NCBI GenBank assembly: GCA_028015205.1
Contig: CM051514.1
Coordinates: forward strand, 23,576,150-23,640,149
Length of the DNA: 64,000 nucleotides
Direction: 5' to 3'
Origin: Mytilisepta virgata
Lineage: Eukaryota > Mollusca > Bivalvia > Mytilida > Mytilidae
The translations under genes and the position numbers were made by a program. Positions 33,067 through 44,581 of the stretch are shown one piece after another; position 1 is the first letter of the stretch; every line of letters begins with the position of its first letter. The notes below the pieces were generated by a model. It was not told where the DNA came from, made no database searches, and worked only from the letters and a program-made list of their open reading frames with translations.

Positions 33067-34725
33067 TACAGGATTTCAGATATGTTACAGAATATAAATA
33101 AATACTATTCGGTTTATATATATCTATTAAAATTCGGGGCTTCAGATTTAAATATTTCTATACTAACAATTAAAATTGTATGATGCAATATTCAATACAT
33201 AAAAAATATTCATACGACGTAAATGAAATCCAGAGATGTTTGGTGCGTTTATTATCCGTAGAGAGTCTCATGACATACCTTCGTTTTCAAATGTATTGGT
33301 GTGAATTTAATGTTCCAATATACAATTAGCATTTTATTTCTAGTTTAGTTTTGGAAAATACGATTTTTCAAATGTTTTAAACGGATGGGTAAAATTTGCT
33401 GATAATTATGATTTCTGAACGTGAAGCTGATTTATATGCTGAAAGAGAGGATATTTGACAATTGATTAAAGCTTATTTAAATGGTTCAATGTGTATGCAT
33501 GGACTTAAGCGGCATCTCCATCTGACCTTGTATATCAGCATCTTATGCGGGTTTTTTTTAGTGTGTAAATTCTGCACGACGTTTTGAAATGTAAGTTATG
33601 AAAAATGAACCGAAAAAAAACTGCTCTGTTTTTTTAATATTTTTTTTAATGGCCCAATGCTATGTTTAATTCATGACATGTGTCATATCCATTGAAATTC
33701 TACATTAAGGTGGTAACTGGTCACAGAATTGGGTCACTGCAGTGCATTTTCCACAATATTTTGAAAAAAATTCATTTCCATTGCTATGGGTATCCAAGAA
33801 AAAAAAAGAAGATATTTCGGAAGATATCGTTAAGTTCCCCGGATTGGCACAACTTTGTGATTCTTTTCATATATACGTATTTAGGTCTAAAACCAAAATA
33901 CATGGAAGATTGTGCATGACATACAGGTATTTTGTGGCTAAAATTCAACTTAAAATGAAACTTGTGTAGTACTACATGTACCTTAGTGTTTCGTAGCCTC
34001 CTGAGTGTTGTAAGAACCGATTTTTTTCCGACGCACTCATACGCTTGACTATGATATCTGTTCCGTGATTGGACGAAAATGTGAAGTTATTTTTGATGTT
34101 CGAAGAAAAATGTCTTTGCTTAATATGATTTAAAATCTTATCTAATTACACTGCGATTATTAAAAGCAGATTTTTTTATAAATAGCTATTTTCTATAACT
34201 ACAGCAAAATAGTGTTGCCTTTGGAAAAATTATATTTTTTGAAAACAACTTTCATGCAAGACGAGTACACGTCCGAATACATTGGTTAACCCATTCGGAA
34301 CTAGGCTTCTGGTTCATGGTGTATAAGAAGACCTAAATGGAAAAATGATGACATTTTTCATAACTTTTGAAAAGTCTGACGCATGTTTAAAATCAATACA
34401 ATATGATTTGAAAGACGTCATACTTTCACACACATTGTTTTAAATTTTGTTTAATTATCTGTTCTCTAATGTTTTGTTCAAAACTCTTATTTTGTACTTT
34501 CAAGTGTTTTATTACATTTTTATTTTCTTTACTTCGACTTACAAATGTAGGTTATGATTCAGGCTTCAAGGCAAATATTCATCAACTTGTCATGTTTTTA
34601 TTATCCTTATTACAAATCAGCTATTATGCCACCAAAGTTTCTTAACAACAAATGCCAACTTCAGTGGGTGATTTCATTTGTTAAAAAAATAGTGAAATTA
34701 TATGAATGTTTTCATTTTGCTCGCG
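33067..34725. other. Gene-free stretch
   Basis: AT-rich intergenic DNA with frames under 80 codons and no motif. A (CATTTTT)-rich area near 34480-34540 and short A runs are the only structure. I see nothing to annotate. Confidence 0.45.
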
Positions 34726-34726
34726 T

Positions 34727-34731
34727 TTTTT

Positions 34732-34763
<32 letters not shown>

Positions 34764-34766
34764 AAG
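34727..34766 (+). repeat. Poly-T followed by GT repeats
   Basis: About 26 T's, then GTGTGTGTGTAAGGG. It is a simple-sequence tract with no retroposon signature; I found no flanking duplication. Confidence 0.8.
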
Positions 34767-35107
34767 GGTTGTTTTGTTGGGTAGAAGACCATGGTGTTGC
34801 TCGGGGCAAAACCGAGAACCAATAATGCAATTCTAGACTCAAACGATTATTAAAACATCAAAATGCAGCATTTTTACAGGTAAACGGTCCTTTAATACAC
34901 GGCTAACACAGGATTAAGTCATACACCGTATTAGCTTTGTTTACCTGTGGTATTAACTAGACAATTGTTGATGTATTTTATGTCACCGTTTAGTAATAAA
35001 TATCGTAAAATTGATATAATTTAATTGACAGTCAACTGGAAGATTTAAAGAAAAAAGAAGGAAGAATATGATCTTCCACGAAATTTTCATATACACGTGT
35101 CCACTCG

Positions 35108-35115
35108 TATAAAAA
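35108..35115 (+). promoter_or_regulatory. Candidate TATA box in a GC-elevated block
   Basis: TATAAAAA in CACTCGTATAAAAACCGCGA. The next 150 bp are relatively GC-rich ('CGATCGTCGGTTCAAAAC', 'ACTGATCGGCTCGGAGTC'). A forkhead-type TTGTTTAC is at 34939-34946. No coding start follows, since the first ATG (35234) stops at the third codon. It might drive a non-coding or spliced transcript, or be chance. Confidence 0.25.
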
Positions 35116-35544
35116 CCGCGATCGTCGGTTCAAAACTAAACATTCACTGCTTCTCCGCTAAACACACGGCATTCGGGAATAAGAACAAACACTGATCGGC
35201 TCGGAGTCAGAACAAATTATCCGTCTGGGGTGAAATGTCTTAACCCGTTACCTAACACGATAAAAATCCAGGATCAGTGTGTAGAAAACAGGATTCTTAT
35301 CCATATCACACCATTAATCATTAATCAACGATCAATCAATTTATATGAATATAAAAAATAACAGTTAATTAAGGAACACATTTAACAGTTACAACATAGG
35401 ACATTTCGGGTTATTTTTTTACACTTTCACTTCTTCTAGATTGCTGACAATAAACACTTACTTTGACAGTAATGCGTATATATAGAGCATATATAGTTAC
35501 CATAGAATGTTTCGGACAATAACTCAAAAACGGGTTCAACAATG

Positions 35545-35865
35545 TTCATGACACTTTGGTGAATGGTTTATATCTATTGACGTAAGCTCCATTTCGATTT
35601 TTAAAAATTTCCGATTTTACGTTTCGGAGTTATGGGACTTTATTCATAAAAAAGGGGGGTTTCCAGTTTTCGGACTAAAAATCTTTGAGCAATTATCATG
35701 AAACATAAGTGAATTGTTTATATCTATTGACGCAAGTTTCATTTCGATTTTTATAAATTTCCGATACGACATTTCGGAGTTATGGAACTTTATTCATTGA
35801 AAAATGGTTAAAATTTCGTAGTTATGGAACTTTGTTCATTAAAAAAAGGGGGAATTTTTCACATG
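35545..35865 (+). repeat. Two-unit tandem repeat, about 150-bp period
   Basis: 'GTTTATATCTATTGACG.AAG', 'CATTTCGATTTTTA.AAATTT' and 'CATTTCGGAGTTATGG' occur at 35565 and 35715. A partial third piece is at 35815 ('TTTCGTAGTTATGGAACTTT'). Each unit is followed by A-then-G runs (AAAAAAGGGGGG). Confidence 0.7.
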
Positions 35866-37044
35866 TCACGCTACATCTTAAGAACGCATTGTACGATTTA
35901 CTTCAAACTTTACACAGTTGTTTGTTGTGATAGTCTAAAGGTCTTTATACTTTTTGGTGAAATCTGAATTTCGAAAAAGAAACTGAAATTGTTGCGGCAG
36001 GTAAACATGTATTCCCACAAAACATTTTAATAGGACTATATCTCCAAATACGAAGATTTCTTATTGATAAGATTTGCATCTGTCAAATGTCAATGACACG
36101 ATTGCGCTCATTGACCCTAGATCAAATGGAGAAATAAAATCAATTTAATTTTTTTTTATATTGAGTTAATTATGTGCACGATTATTGCTGTGTTTGAAGG
36201 AGGAATACTGTTCTACCCGTTACATAACACATTAGAATTTTAATTACACAGGGAAAACAAACTAAAATTTAAAAAAAAATATCAGCCTATTTATACTTAA
36301 ATAACCAATTAAAAATTATATTAACCCTTCAATTTCCGTTCCCGTCTTCGTTTAAAAACAACTGTGCAAGAAATATTATCTGAAAATAACCAAATTATGA
36401 CCTAATGTGTTTCCTTTATAAATTTTTGAAAGGAATATGATATCTGTGGTGAATTATTATTTTTTATTTTTTTTTATTTTTAAGAGTTTTTCAGACGGGT
36501 TGAATTGATGCTTCAATATTTTGCAGTTAATATCACAAAGAATTGCATTTATTTATTTACCTAATCCCTAATTTCCATGGTTCTTTTAGCTCTCGAAGCA
36601 AATACTGCATTGAATAGAAGGTTATAAATTAAAAATTTAAACCTTCATAAAGCTATTAAAAATAAATACAATTCTTCATAATGCTTTACCAAAAAACATT
36701 GTCGAAAGCACTACTGATGAAGAAAAAATTAAGAAAAATATTTAAATTCAGACAACAAGGATCAAGTGAGGTCACTGTGCTCTTTTTTAGCACTCAGAAC
36801 AAGTGCTTATAAATTCTCAGATACTTGTTTAAGTTTTTGTTTTTCCTTTGCATTTGTTAGTATTTTTGTGGCTATTAACTCCTAAGGGCGTAAGATGCTA
36901 TCAAAATTTATGACTTATTTATATTTAAAATACCAAACTGACAGTTTTTCGAAATAGTGTAATGGGCAAAGAAAAAAGGACGCTGATTATGAATTTATTT
37001 ATCTATATACTTTACCAACCTTTATCAGTAACCCTATAACACCA

Positions 37045-37077
37045 CCCCAACCCCCCCCCAACCCCACCCCAACCCCC
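37045..37077 (-). repeat. C-rich tract; G-quadruplex-forming on the minus strand
   Basis: The minus strand reads GGGGGTTGGGGTGGGG then TTGGGGGGGGGTTGGGG: five G-runs of at least four, separated by 1-2 nt. This fits the G-quadruplex consensus well. It superficially resembles a TTGGGG telomere repeat but is too irregular and internal. Confidence 0.75.
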
Positions 37078-37302
37078 ATGCTATGTTTATCATCAACATT
37101 TATAGACCGGTTTAAAATATGGCGAAATTAAAATATTACCCAGAATAAAATATGGTCTGCCAAAAAAATATAGGCTCATGACTGCTCCAAAAATAATTTT
37201 AAGGTCCTTTTAAATACCCCCTCTAACTACCAGCGCCATCTCATAAAATCCCTAATTGTGTTCTAAAGGGTTATTAAGCTTTTTCCATGGTTAAATTCGT
37301 AA

Positions 37303-37391
37303 CACGTGACATTCACGTGTTGCCACTTACGTTTTTGTTCAGTTGAAGCTTAAATGGTCTGATGTGCTTAATGGCACGTGTCTGTCACGTG
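37303..37391. promoter_or_regulatory. Cluster of four CACGTG E-boxes
   Basis: CACGTG at 37303, 37314, 37375 and 37386, arranged as two close pairs (spacing 11 bp in each) 61 bp apart. Contexts are AACACGTGAC, TTCACGTGTT, GGCACGTGTC and GTCACGTGCT. CAGTTG, another E-box type, lies between at 37341-37346. The cluster is 5.9 kb upstream of the bHLH gene. This is a candidate enhancer bound by CACGTG-preferring bHLH factors (MYC/MITF/USF/HIF classes). Confidence 0.5.
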
Positions 37392-37399
37392 CTGACAAC

Positions 37400-39340
37400 A
37401 GAGAGAAACTCGAACATAGGAAGCAACAAGGAAGTAGTCAATAAGTTTAACAATAGATAATAATTGACATAGGAAAACTAATTTTTTCCGTCACCAGTTT
37501 ATTTAATGATTTTACGTCAGACATCAACCCATGTCCTGAAATCCAAGCTCATATACAAAACACCACGAGTTCCAGGTTTCAGTTTGGTCGGAACCTGTGT
37601 GCCAGAATATTTTTGCATAAGTTTATAATGAAATCAAATTGATTAGGGCATTTGCCAGAAATTTTGTACTAGTGTTGGGGTTACCGCCATGCAGGACAGT
37701 CAGAATCAAATCCATTTTTCTATCACACGAAAAAGGGGGGGCGGGTTAAATTGTCTTCAAAAGCGATATTCAGATATATAGGGTTTCTTTTTCAGTAACT
37801 AAGCAAATCTTAAGAGGACAAACATTTTAAAAGACAACAGACATGACAGACGAAGCTTTGGAAATTGCCCGAGAAGGGTAATAAATGCAGAGGGAAATGG
37901 CCTTACTACTGTAAGAAGGCGGGAATGGGCAAAAGCAACCTTTTTCCCCTCAGCTGTGTGATTGTATATTAAAAATACTCATACAATATATGATAGCTTG
38001 AATTTCGACGTTTTTCATACTTTATTTATTTTATTTAGTAACAAGCGGTTTGGAGAATCATGGCCAGGCTTTATTTTAAAAGTACGAAATCAGGCGCTAG
38101 TTTGTTTATATACTTCCAGAGAACATTAAAACTGTTGTTTTGTGTTATTTAAATGCTTGATATTTCAGTTTAGTTTATTTTCTTTAAAGATATATAGATA
38201 AAATTCACTTTTTCTTTAATCTTTAATTTATTTATTTTTTTTTATTTTTCATCTTTTTTCCTAAAACTGGAAACAACAAAATGTTTAATCTGGAAACAAA
38301 GTCCCATAAATTACAACATCGTTAGTGTCAAGGAGGGCATTTGTACAAAATGTCAAAACAAATACACGTAAAAATTTGGACAACTGGACGTGAAATCAAC
38401 AAAACTGTAGCTATAATCGTAAAATAAATTTCACAACTGACAAATTTCTGTTGTAACGTTTCAATTCGGCAACAAAAATAAGACATTTCTTGAATGACAC
38501 TTTAAGAAAATAATTGATGAAGTCGCGTGTCAGTATGCCTATGCGTGACTTTTGAAAAATTATTCTGACTTCTGAACATAATATCAAGTCGGCAAATTTT
38601 ATTTTTGGACTTAATGGAACATTACTTGGAACAAAATAAATACCGAAATTTGGTCAACACCTGACCAGGACCACGGTGTTTACATCTGCCCTTTGAATTA
38701 AACAAATCAACAGTCGAATAAATCAAATCTTCATATAAACTTCAAAGAAGAACTTCGGGGTCGTTATATTAGATTATAATATAGAAACTATATCACTAGA
38801 ATTATACAATAAATACTATTAATATTCTGTGAAATAATATGAAAAAAAAATAGAATTTGTCATTTTGGGTACTATAGTGAAAGTATTGAGATTTTTAACA
38901 GGGTTTCATCGCAAAAGTATTTCATGTTTCTATTTGCTGGAGTTTAGAAATTCGCTCTTAATTTTCCTTTTTTTTTTAAAATTTCATTATATAATTTTGT
39001 AAGGCGGGGTTTAATTATCCACAACAATGGCAAAACAGAAAAATCACGGAAAAAGAACCATTCAAAATATGACATTTGTGTAATATACCTTAATTGAAAA
39101 AGCTTTATTTGCTTAAAAACCTTCTGAAAATTTAACTTCGTTTAACCATTGTGCTTATCTACTTTGATGTGAATGTGTAGGTATATTCATACTTAAACCG
39201 GTCAATTCTTTGTAAATTATAAAATTTTTAAAAACAAATTATTTTTCACACGCAGATATTAACATAACGGTTTTAAGTTTAAATCAACATTCTCAGTTTC
39301 CTTGCAGTTTGTATTTATCTTTTCTATTGTTGGTGTACAC
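37400..39340. other. Gene-free stretch upstream of the bHLH gene
   Basis: AT-rich. It contains GGGGGGGCGGG at about 37735 and T runs, but no frame over 60 codons. No repeat shared with the rest of the window was noticed. Confidence 0.4.
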
Positions 39341-39345
39341 ACGGA

Positions 39346-39570
39346 TTTTGACATCTTTCAACAGTGGTCTTCAAAAGTGATATATTCTCACCACAAAATA
39401 ATGTCCGGCTCACCTGGAATAATGCGACGTCAACAACTTTACATGTTTTTTATTTCTTAATTATAATTTAACAGCATGCATGCGGTCAGAGACGCAGTTG
39501 GCTGAACGTACTAAATTAGCATTTCAAATCTTTTAACCGCAGACAATATATACCGCCCGTCAATTTTCCT
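39346..39570 (+). repeat. Repeat family R2, copy 2
   Basis: It aligns in order with 24390-24600: 'AAAGTGATATATTCTCACCA', 'CACCTGGAATAATGCGACGT', 'TTTAACAGCATGCATGCGGT' and 'GCAGTTGGCTGAACG'. Confidence 0.65.
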
Positions 39571-39896
39571 CGGTACGATGGCCTCTTCCGCTTTCTTGCA
39601 GTTTTCTGAAAAAACCTTGTATAATTGATATATTCTATATAATATAAATTGTCCTTTCCGAAAAAATTACTTTAAAACGGCGTAAAGTTGAATAACAATT
39701 TTACAATTCACAAAGCCGAAAGTGAACTACCAAAAAGAGCTTTTTCTTTGATAATAAATGTCGCATGAGACCGTTAAAGCATTGCTTAGAAAAGGCTATT
39801 CTTCCAAATGTTTTATAGCATAAACTGATATCATTTTAAAGCGTGGTATTAATAATACATTACTTCCGAAGTATATCATGTAAAACTTTCCCTAAT

Positions 39897-39916
39897 GATA
39901 ATAATAATAATAATGT
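39897..39916 (+). repeat. (AAT)n microsatellite
   Basis: Six to seven ATA/AAT units (GATAATAATAATAATAAT). The downstream frame to 40049 reads VPPLLEKSENESQNIINVQN but has no start, splice or family support. Confidence 0.7.
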
Positions 39917-40797
39917 ACCTCCGCTTTTGGAGAAATCAGAAAATGAAAGTCAAAATATCATAAACGTGCAAAATTTGGCAAAGTTTGGGTTTCAACAGAA
40001 AAGACGTCTTGAGTTTGGTTATAGCGACTTTCAATACGAAAAACAATAACAAAAGCGTTGTTAAATTTTGTTTTTAAATTGGTCTAATACATCAAGGCCT
40101 ACTTTCGTACCTGCATTAGGCCCACGATCTTCTTTCATCTTAGAGGTTGGTATAATGCGGTATTCGTTTATTTTTTCATATATCAATTTGTACGAGCAGT
40201 AACTGCTATTCTGCCCTTCATTCAATCCCCTAGATTTCCTTTCCAGAAATCTAATTTTTACTTTCCAAAATATTTTTTCTGTTTGCTTAATCTTATTTAA
40301 TTTATTTTATTTTATGAGTCAAAACCCTTGCCTTGTCCGTCATTCAAACCCCTTTACAGCCCTTTCCAGATATTAATTTTTCTTTTGACAAAACATTACT
40401 TGAAAACTATCATTTTCTTTCAGAAGATTTATTTCCCTTAAAAACTGTGGTAACTGGATACCTCTAAATCAACTACATAAAAGAGGAATTGTGGCGTATT
40501 TCGATTCCACGATCTTCAAACTAAATAGATATTTAACAGAATAAGGACAGAAAAGGGGCAAGTCCGGTTGTAACAGTTAAAGAATAAAGAGATTGATATA
40601 TATTGTTTAGTGTAGATTAAATAAGAGATTTTCAAAACAGCTAATATGAAGAGATAATATTAAAAAAAAAACAATTATTTATCAAAAAGACAATTTTCAA
40701 TTTGCTCGACACTATTTGTGCTCTTTTGTTTAGGATTACCACACTTTTACGGCCTAAATTTTTATTTTCATTTAAACCAAACATTTCCTGATTGAAA

Positions 40798-40895
40798 CAG
40801 GTCCTGTATTTTTTTCACAACATAAGTGATCCTACCTTTTTATTTTGCCAAAATCCTTGTCCTGCCTTTTAATTTCAACCCCCTCCCCCTTCCTC
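40798..40895 (+). repeat. Repeat family R3, copy
   Basis: 'CAGGTCCTGTATTTTTTTCA', 'AGTGATCCTACCTTTTTATT' and 'TTGTCCTGCC' match 61038-61132 and the inverted copy at 32862-32954. All three copies start at the same CAGGTCCTG, so this is a true element end. Confidence 0.7.
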
Positions 40896-41109
40896 TTTAA
40901 AAATGAAATGGTTGTTACTTAAGTAAAATTAAGTAACATAATACATAAAAGACTATAATTGCAGTCCTTTTTCTAAAATTTTATGTCATCAATATTTCCA
41001 CGAAAATCAACGTATAAAACTGAGCAGAATTTTTAAGAATAAAAAGACTATCTAAAGCTCGGAATGTAATTAAAGTCACTCGCTGGTTTAAGTATTTAAA
41101 AAACGTATA

Positions 41110-41420
41110 ACAAGGATCTTACACAAGTTAATTCTCCACTTACATGGAAAATTATTCGGCAATTCAATTCAAGTTCTATTGGTCGCGTGTCTAACGGTAT
41201 GCCAATTGGAATATCTCGGGTTACAAATTGAAATTCTGTTTATGCAATCGTTTAAGAGTTAATTTGGATATATGAGTATTCGATTGGCGCATCCGGTATT
41301 CGGAAAACGACAATAAAAGTCGATTACTTTTTTTCAACAGGGATGATGTGTTTGAACACTAGTTTTATTGTATTCCTATCAATTTACAATTTCTATGCTA
41401 ATTTCGTTTGTCCTTTATTG
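41110..41420 (+). repeat. Repeat family R1, copy near 41.1 kb
   Basis: 'GGAAAATTATTCGGCAATTC', 'ATTGGTCGCGTGTCTAACGG', 'GAGTATTCGATTGGCGCATC' and 'GAACACTAGTTTTATTGTAT' align with 12870-13110 and 18235-18480 in the same order. Confidence 0.65.
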
Positions 41421-41614
41421 ATCTGTGTCACTTCTATGTCAAAGATGCGTTTTAAATACGCAATCGTGCCACACTCGTGACGCTTGTTCATTTATAAATA
41501 TATCAATGATTATTCGAATTTTGATGTAACTTGAGTGCGTTTGCCTATATATGATACATGAAATATCGAAAATATAAATTTGGGAGGATTGAGTACTCAT
41601 TAATCTAGTTTAAC

Positions 41615-41720
41615 CCTGGTAATTTTTTATCCGCCTGTCCCAAGTCAGACGCCTTCCTTAGTGGATGGATCTTAAGGTTGTTTCAGAGATTTTGTTATTA
41701 CGTCTCACTTCCTTCACTAC
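41615..41720 (+). repeat. Mussel-type 'gtttaaccc' repeat, copy 2
   Basis: Diverged relative of 21490-21610: 'ATCTAGTTTAACCCTGGTAA', 'CTGTCCCAAGTCAGACGCCT' and 'CTTAGTGGATGGATCTTAAG'. The sequence to about 41850 ('CAATATGGGGCCACTGGAAG') may belong to the same element. Confidence 0.5.
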
Positions 41721-41849
41721 TTCTCAATATGGGGCCACTGGAAGCCTGTTAAATAATGTGGGCAAATGTCAAGTTGACGGCTGTACTTCGACCTAATTTA
41801 GTGTGACTTTTTAATTCCTTTTCAGGTTTGGGTTAGTCTTCCATTTAAC

Positions 41850-42650
41850 CCCACTTCTTGTATATATTAAATTATTTTCCGTGAACCAGGGAGGTTCAAA
41901 AGGAACTCATTCACAGCTTTATTGTGTCATTGATATTTGACACAAATCCCCTTTCATTTCCCTTATCTCCGACATTAAAGGATCCTTCATAAACATTTTC
42001 AGTGTGCAAGATATAAGGGTATGGACATGGTTTGAATAGGGTTTACGTGTCAAATAGAGAAGAACAGCCTTAAAAAAAATAAAAATTTAATGAATAAAGA
42101 AATAAAAAAATTATAATTTTGAAAATGATTTAACGAATTTGAGGGAAAAAATACTGATTACTGAAAAGACTGACTAAATAATAAGGACAGTTGCTAAAAA
42201 ATCATTATAAATTAAAAAAAAACACCTTTTCAAATGAAGTACATATCACTTGAATTTCATCTTATACCTTAACGAACCTACAATTATTTTTTTTGTGATA
42301 TTTGACAACACAGGGTACAAGTATTTATTTTTCCACTATGGGGGATACAAACATCCAGAATCTATTAAGGGTATAACAAATTTCTGAATGGGGTTTATTT
42401 CTTATGATTTTTGTATTCACCAAAAATTGAATATCTTGTATTATATCCAATTATAATCCGAAATAGATTTGAACAAAATTGCAACAACAAAAAAATAGCA
42501 ACAGATTTTTTATTAGAATAATATTTTTTCTATGTTTTAATAAGTATAAAATTTAACATCTAACTGAAATGTAGATTGATACAGGATTTATGGTTTGTTC
42601 ATTCTACTGATAAATATATCTTAACTCATATTAGATATTAAAAACACATT
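41850..42650. other. Gene-free stretch upstream of the bHLH promoter
   Basis: Very AT-rich with A runs. No open frame or recurring repeat is seen. It contains nothing I can assign as an enhancer. Confidence 0.4.
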
Positions 42651-42816
42651 TTATTTGCACGAACTAATTCAAATAAATAAAAATTTTCATATGAAGATAA
42701 GAATACAGGTAACTGCAGATTACCTGAAGCCCCTCCCCAAATCTCAACGGCACACGTTCAAATGTTACACCTTTACGACTGTCAACCAAAAATGGCAATC
42801 AAAGCCTCGCGCTTGT

Positions 42817-42822
42817 CACGTG
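42817..42822 (+). promoter_or_regulatory. CACGTG E-box upstream of the bHLH gene
   Basis: The palindromic E-box CACGTG lies in a TGTCACGTGTCAG context about 160 bp upstream of the TATA box. Next to it, GCCACGCC near 42833 resembles a KLF/Sp-type site. The stretch 42720-42860 is visibly richer in G and C than its surroundings, as expected for a proximal promoter. Confidence 0.4.
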
Positions 42823-42976
42823 TCAGTGTTAAGCCACGCCTTTTTACACGCGAACTGTCAAAGTTTGTAAGATTTTAAAGTTTTTAAAGGATTCTGAACC
42901 AATAATAATGAGTATACCTGACACCTAATTTGTATCCGTATTTTTACCTGAGTCTTTTTGAAAGAAATTCGACTGG

Positions 42977-42986
42977 TATATAAAAG
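42977..42986 (+). promoter_or_regulatory. TATA box of the bHLH gene
   Basis: TATATAAAAG is a near-perfect TATA element 217 bp upstream of the bHLH start codon. Transcription would begin near 43008-43015, giving a 5' leader of roughly 190 nt without any need for an intron. Confidence 0.6.
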
Positions 42987-43202
42987 CCATACGATATAAT
43001 TCGAACTATAACGGTAACAGTTCGATAGGAAAGCAAAACATCAATAATATACAACCTGTTGCCTCAAAAATCACACGTAAGCAGCATCCGCAGCCATATT
43101 TTTCTACTTGTTAAAATATGAAAATGTTTTAAGTGGATTTTAAAGAAATATAGTGAAGTAACTGTATCGAGACATATTTAACTTCTCTGAAGAAACAAAA
43201 AT

Positions 43203-43889
43203 ATGATGGAAAGATCTCCACATGAAAGTTGTGAAACTTTAGGACAAATTTATGACACAACTGCTATGTCGTATGCTTCTCAACAGTCAGTCTCTCCTCC
43301 TGTAATTGGAGGGGTTCCTTACCCGGAATATGGAGCTTCCGAATGGCATCCGATTGACCATGCCCGTCAGTCAGAAATAGTGCAATACCAAACTTATATG
43401 GGATATCCCGGGAATACCATCCCACAACCAGAATTGGTTCCCAACGGAACTTATTGGCAAGGTGAATATGGACATGCAACAATGCCGAATTATTCATACC
43501 ATACAGATGACCGAATGCATTCGCCGTCCGACTACAGTCCTGACGGCAGTACTGGGAGTTCAACAGGAAAAACGGGAAAAGTGAAGAGACGCCGTGTGCA
43601 AACACTTTCTCAACGGAAAGCTGCTAACATTCGTGAGAGACGGCGCATGTTCCATCTAAACGAAGCGTTTGATGAACTCCGAAAACGTTTGCCAGCATTT
43701 AATTATGAAAAAAGACTATCAAGAATTGAAACTTTACGACTTGCTATGACCTATATTTCATTTATGAAAGACATTTCAGAAGGAAATGATCCAAGTGATG
43801 TACAATTGTTGAAATACCAAACTGCTCTGGATGAAAGTTTATACCGAAGTATGCAAGAGCATGTTAATGACACGGACGATAGTTTATGA
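43203..43889 (+). CDS. FERD3L: bHLH transcription factor, Fer3/FERD3L (NATO3) type
   Basis: Seen: a 228-residue uninterrupted frame. The N-terminal 125 residues are rich in Tyr, Pro, Ser and Gly. Then comes RRR at 129-131, a basic region [13 protein letters not shown] (137-149), helix 1 ([15 protein letters not shown]), a loop with YEKR, and helix 2 with [17 protein letters not shown] (172-188). Glu145 in the NxRER motif is the residue that contacts the E-box CA. Known: the MFxLNEAFD...[14 protein letters not shown] pattern is typical of Fer3/FERD3L, while PTF1A and Fer1/Fer2 have MQSIN and LSKVDTL. Such factors dimerise with class I bHLH (E) proteins on CANNTG; FERD3L is active in neural floor-plate progenitors in vertebrates. 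The start is the first of two adjacent ATGs; the gene is intronless, as I recall FERD3L being. A TATA box lies about 220 bp upstream. The 39-residue C-terminal tail is acidic and ends DTDDSL. Symbol by family only; orthology needs a tree. Confidence 0.93.
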   Translation: MMERSPHESCETLGQIYDTTAMSYASQQSVSPPVIGGVPYPEYGASEWHPIDHARQSEIVQYQTYMGYPGNTIPQPELVPNGTYWQGEYGHATMPNYSYHTDDRMHSPSDYSPDGSTGSSTGKTGKVKRRRVQTLSQRKAANIRERRRMFHLNEAFDELRKRLPAFNYEKRLSRIETLRLAMTYISFMKDISEGNDPSDVQLLKYQTALDESLYRSMQEHVNDTDDSL

Positions 43890-44267
43890 AATGAACCCTA
43901 ACAATTAAAGTGCATACAAAGTGAGAAGCGAAACTTGTATTCCGAAGGACATCGGCTGGGTGACTTTTTGAACCAGGTCCTTTAATTTAAAAACTAGTCA
44001 ATTTTATAACCATGTGTTCAGTATAATGATTTTTTTTTAATTGTACAACATTTTTTGTTCTAAGATATTCTTATACAAAACTTTGATAGCTACGTCTTAT
44101 ATAAACTCTTTTTTAACAAAATTCAAGATCTTAAAGATTTGAAATTCTTCAACGGAAGTGGTATTTAAAGTATTGAAAAGCTATGATTTAATTTCACATA
44201 ATGTGTTTAAAAATTTTATTTTTAATATTCTATGGTTGTTAAAGTTTTATTAAAAGGTGGGTATTTA

Positions 44268-44273
44268 AATAAA
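44268..44273 (+). terminator. Candidate polyadenylation signal of the bHLH gene
   Basis: AATAAA about 380 nt after the bHLH stop codon, in the same strand. It is followed by GT- and T-rich sequence consistent with a downstream element. Confidence 0.4.
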
Positions 44274-44581
44274 GTGGGATGCTTTTAATGCCATTTTTTT
44301 GTATAAGATAATTTTATCGTTTTGGACTTAATTTATTTTCTAATCTATTTTTTGTGACATCTGGAAGTTTCAGTCGTATAAAAATTTACATCCCTAAAAA
44401 CAAATCACCTTAATCGATTCATATTTTATTTTCTTTTATATATGTTTTTATTTATTCTTTCCGTCTTTTATCAATAGACGCCAATTTTATGACAATTTAA
44501 ATATACATTTACTATGTATATTAATGTTTACTCTTTGTCTTCCAAAATATTTATTATTATATGAAATATTATTTATGTATG

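Noticed and set aside
37045..37077. Internal telomere repeat (TTGGGG-like)
   Set aside because: Run lengths are irregular, it is only 33 bp long, and metazoan telomeres use TTAGGG.
39843..40049. 68-codon plus-strand frame with VPPLLEKSENESQN
   Set aside because: It starts in AT-rich sequence, passes through an (AAT)n microsatellite, and has no splice sites or recognised domain.
43264..43605. 113-codon frame antisense to the bHLH gene
   Set aside because: It is a shadow of the well-supported coding frame, with no motif of its own.
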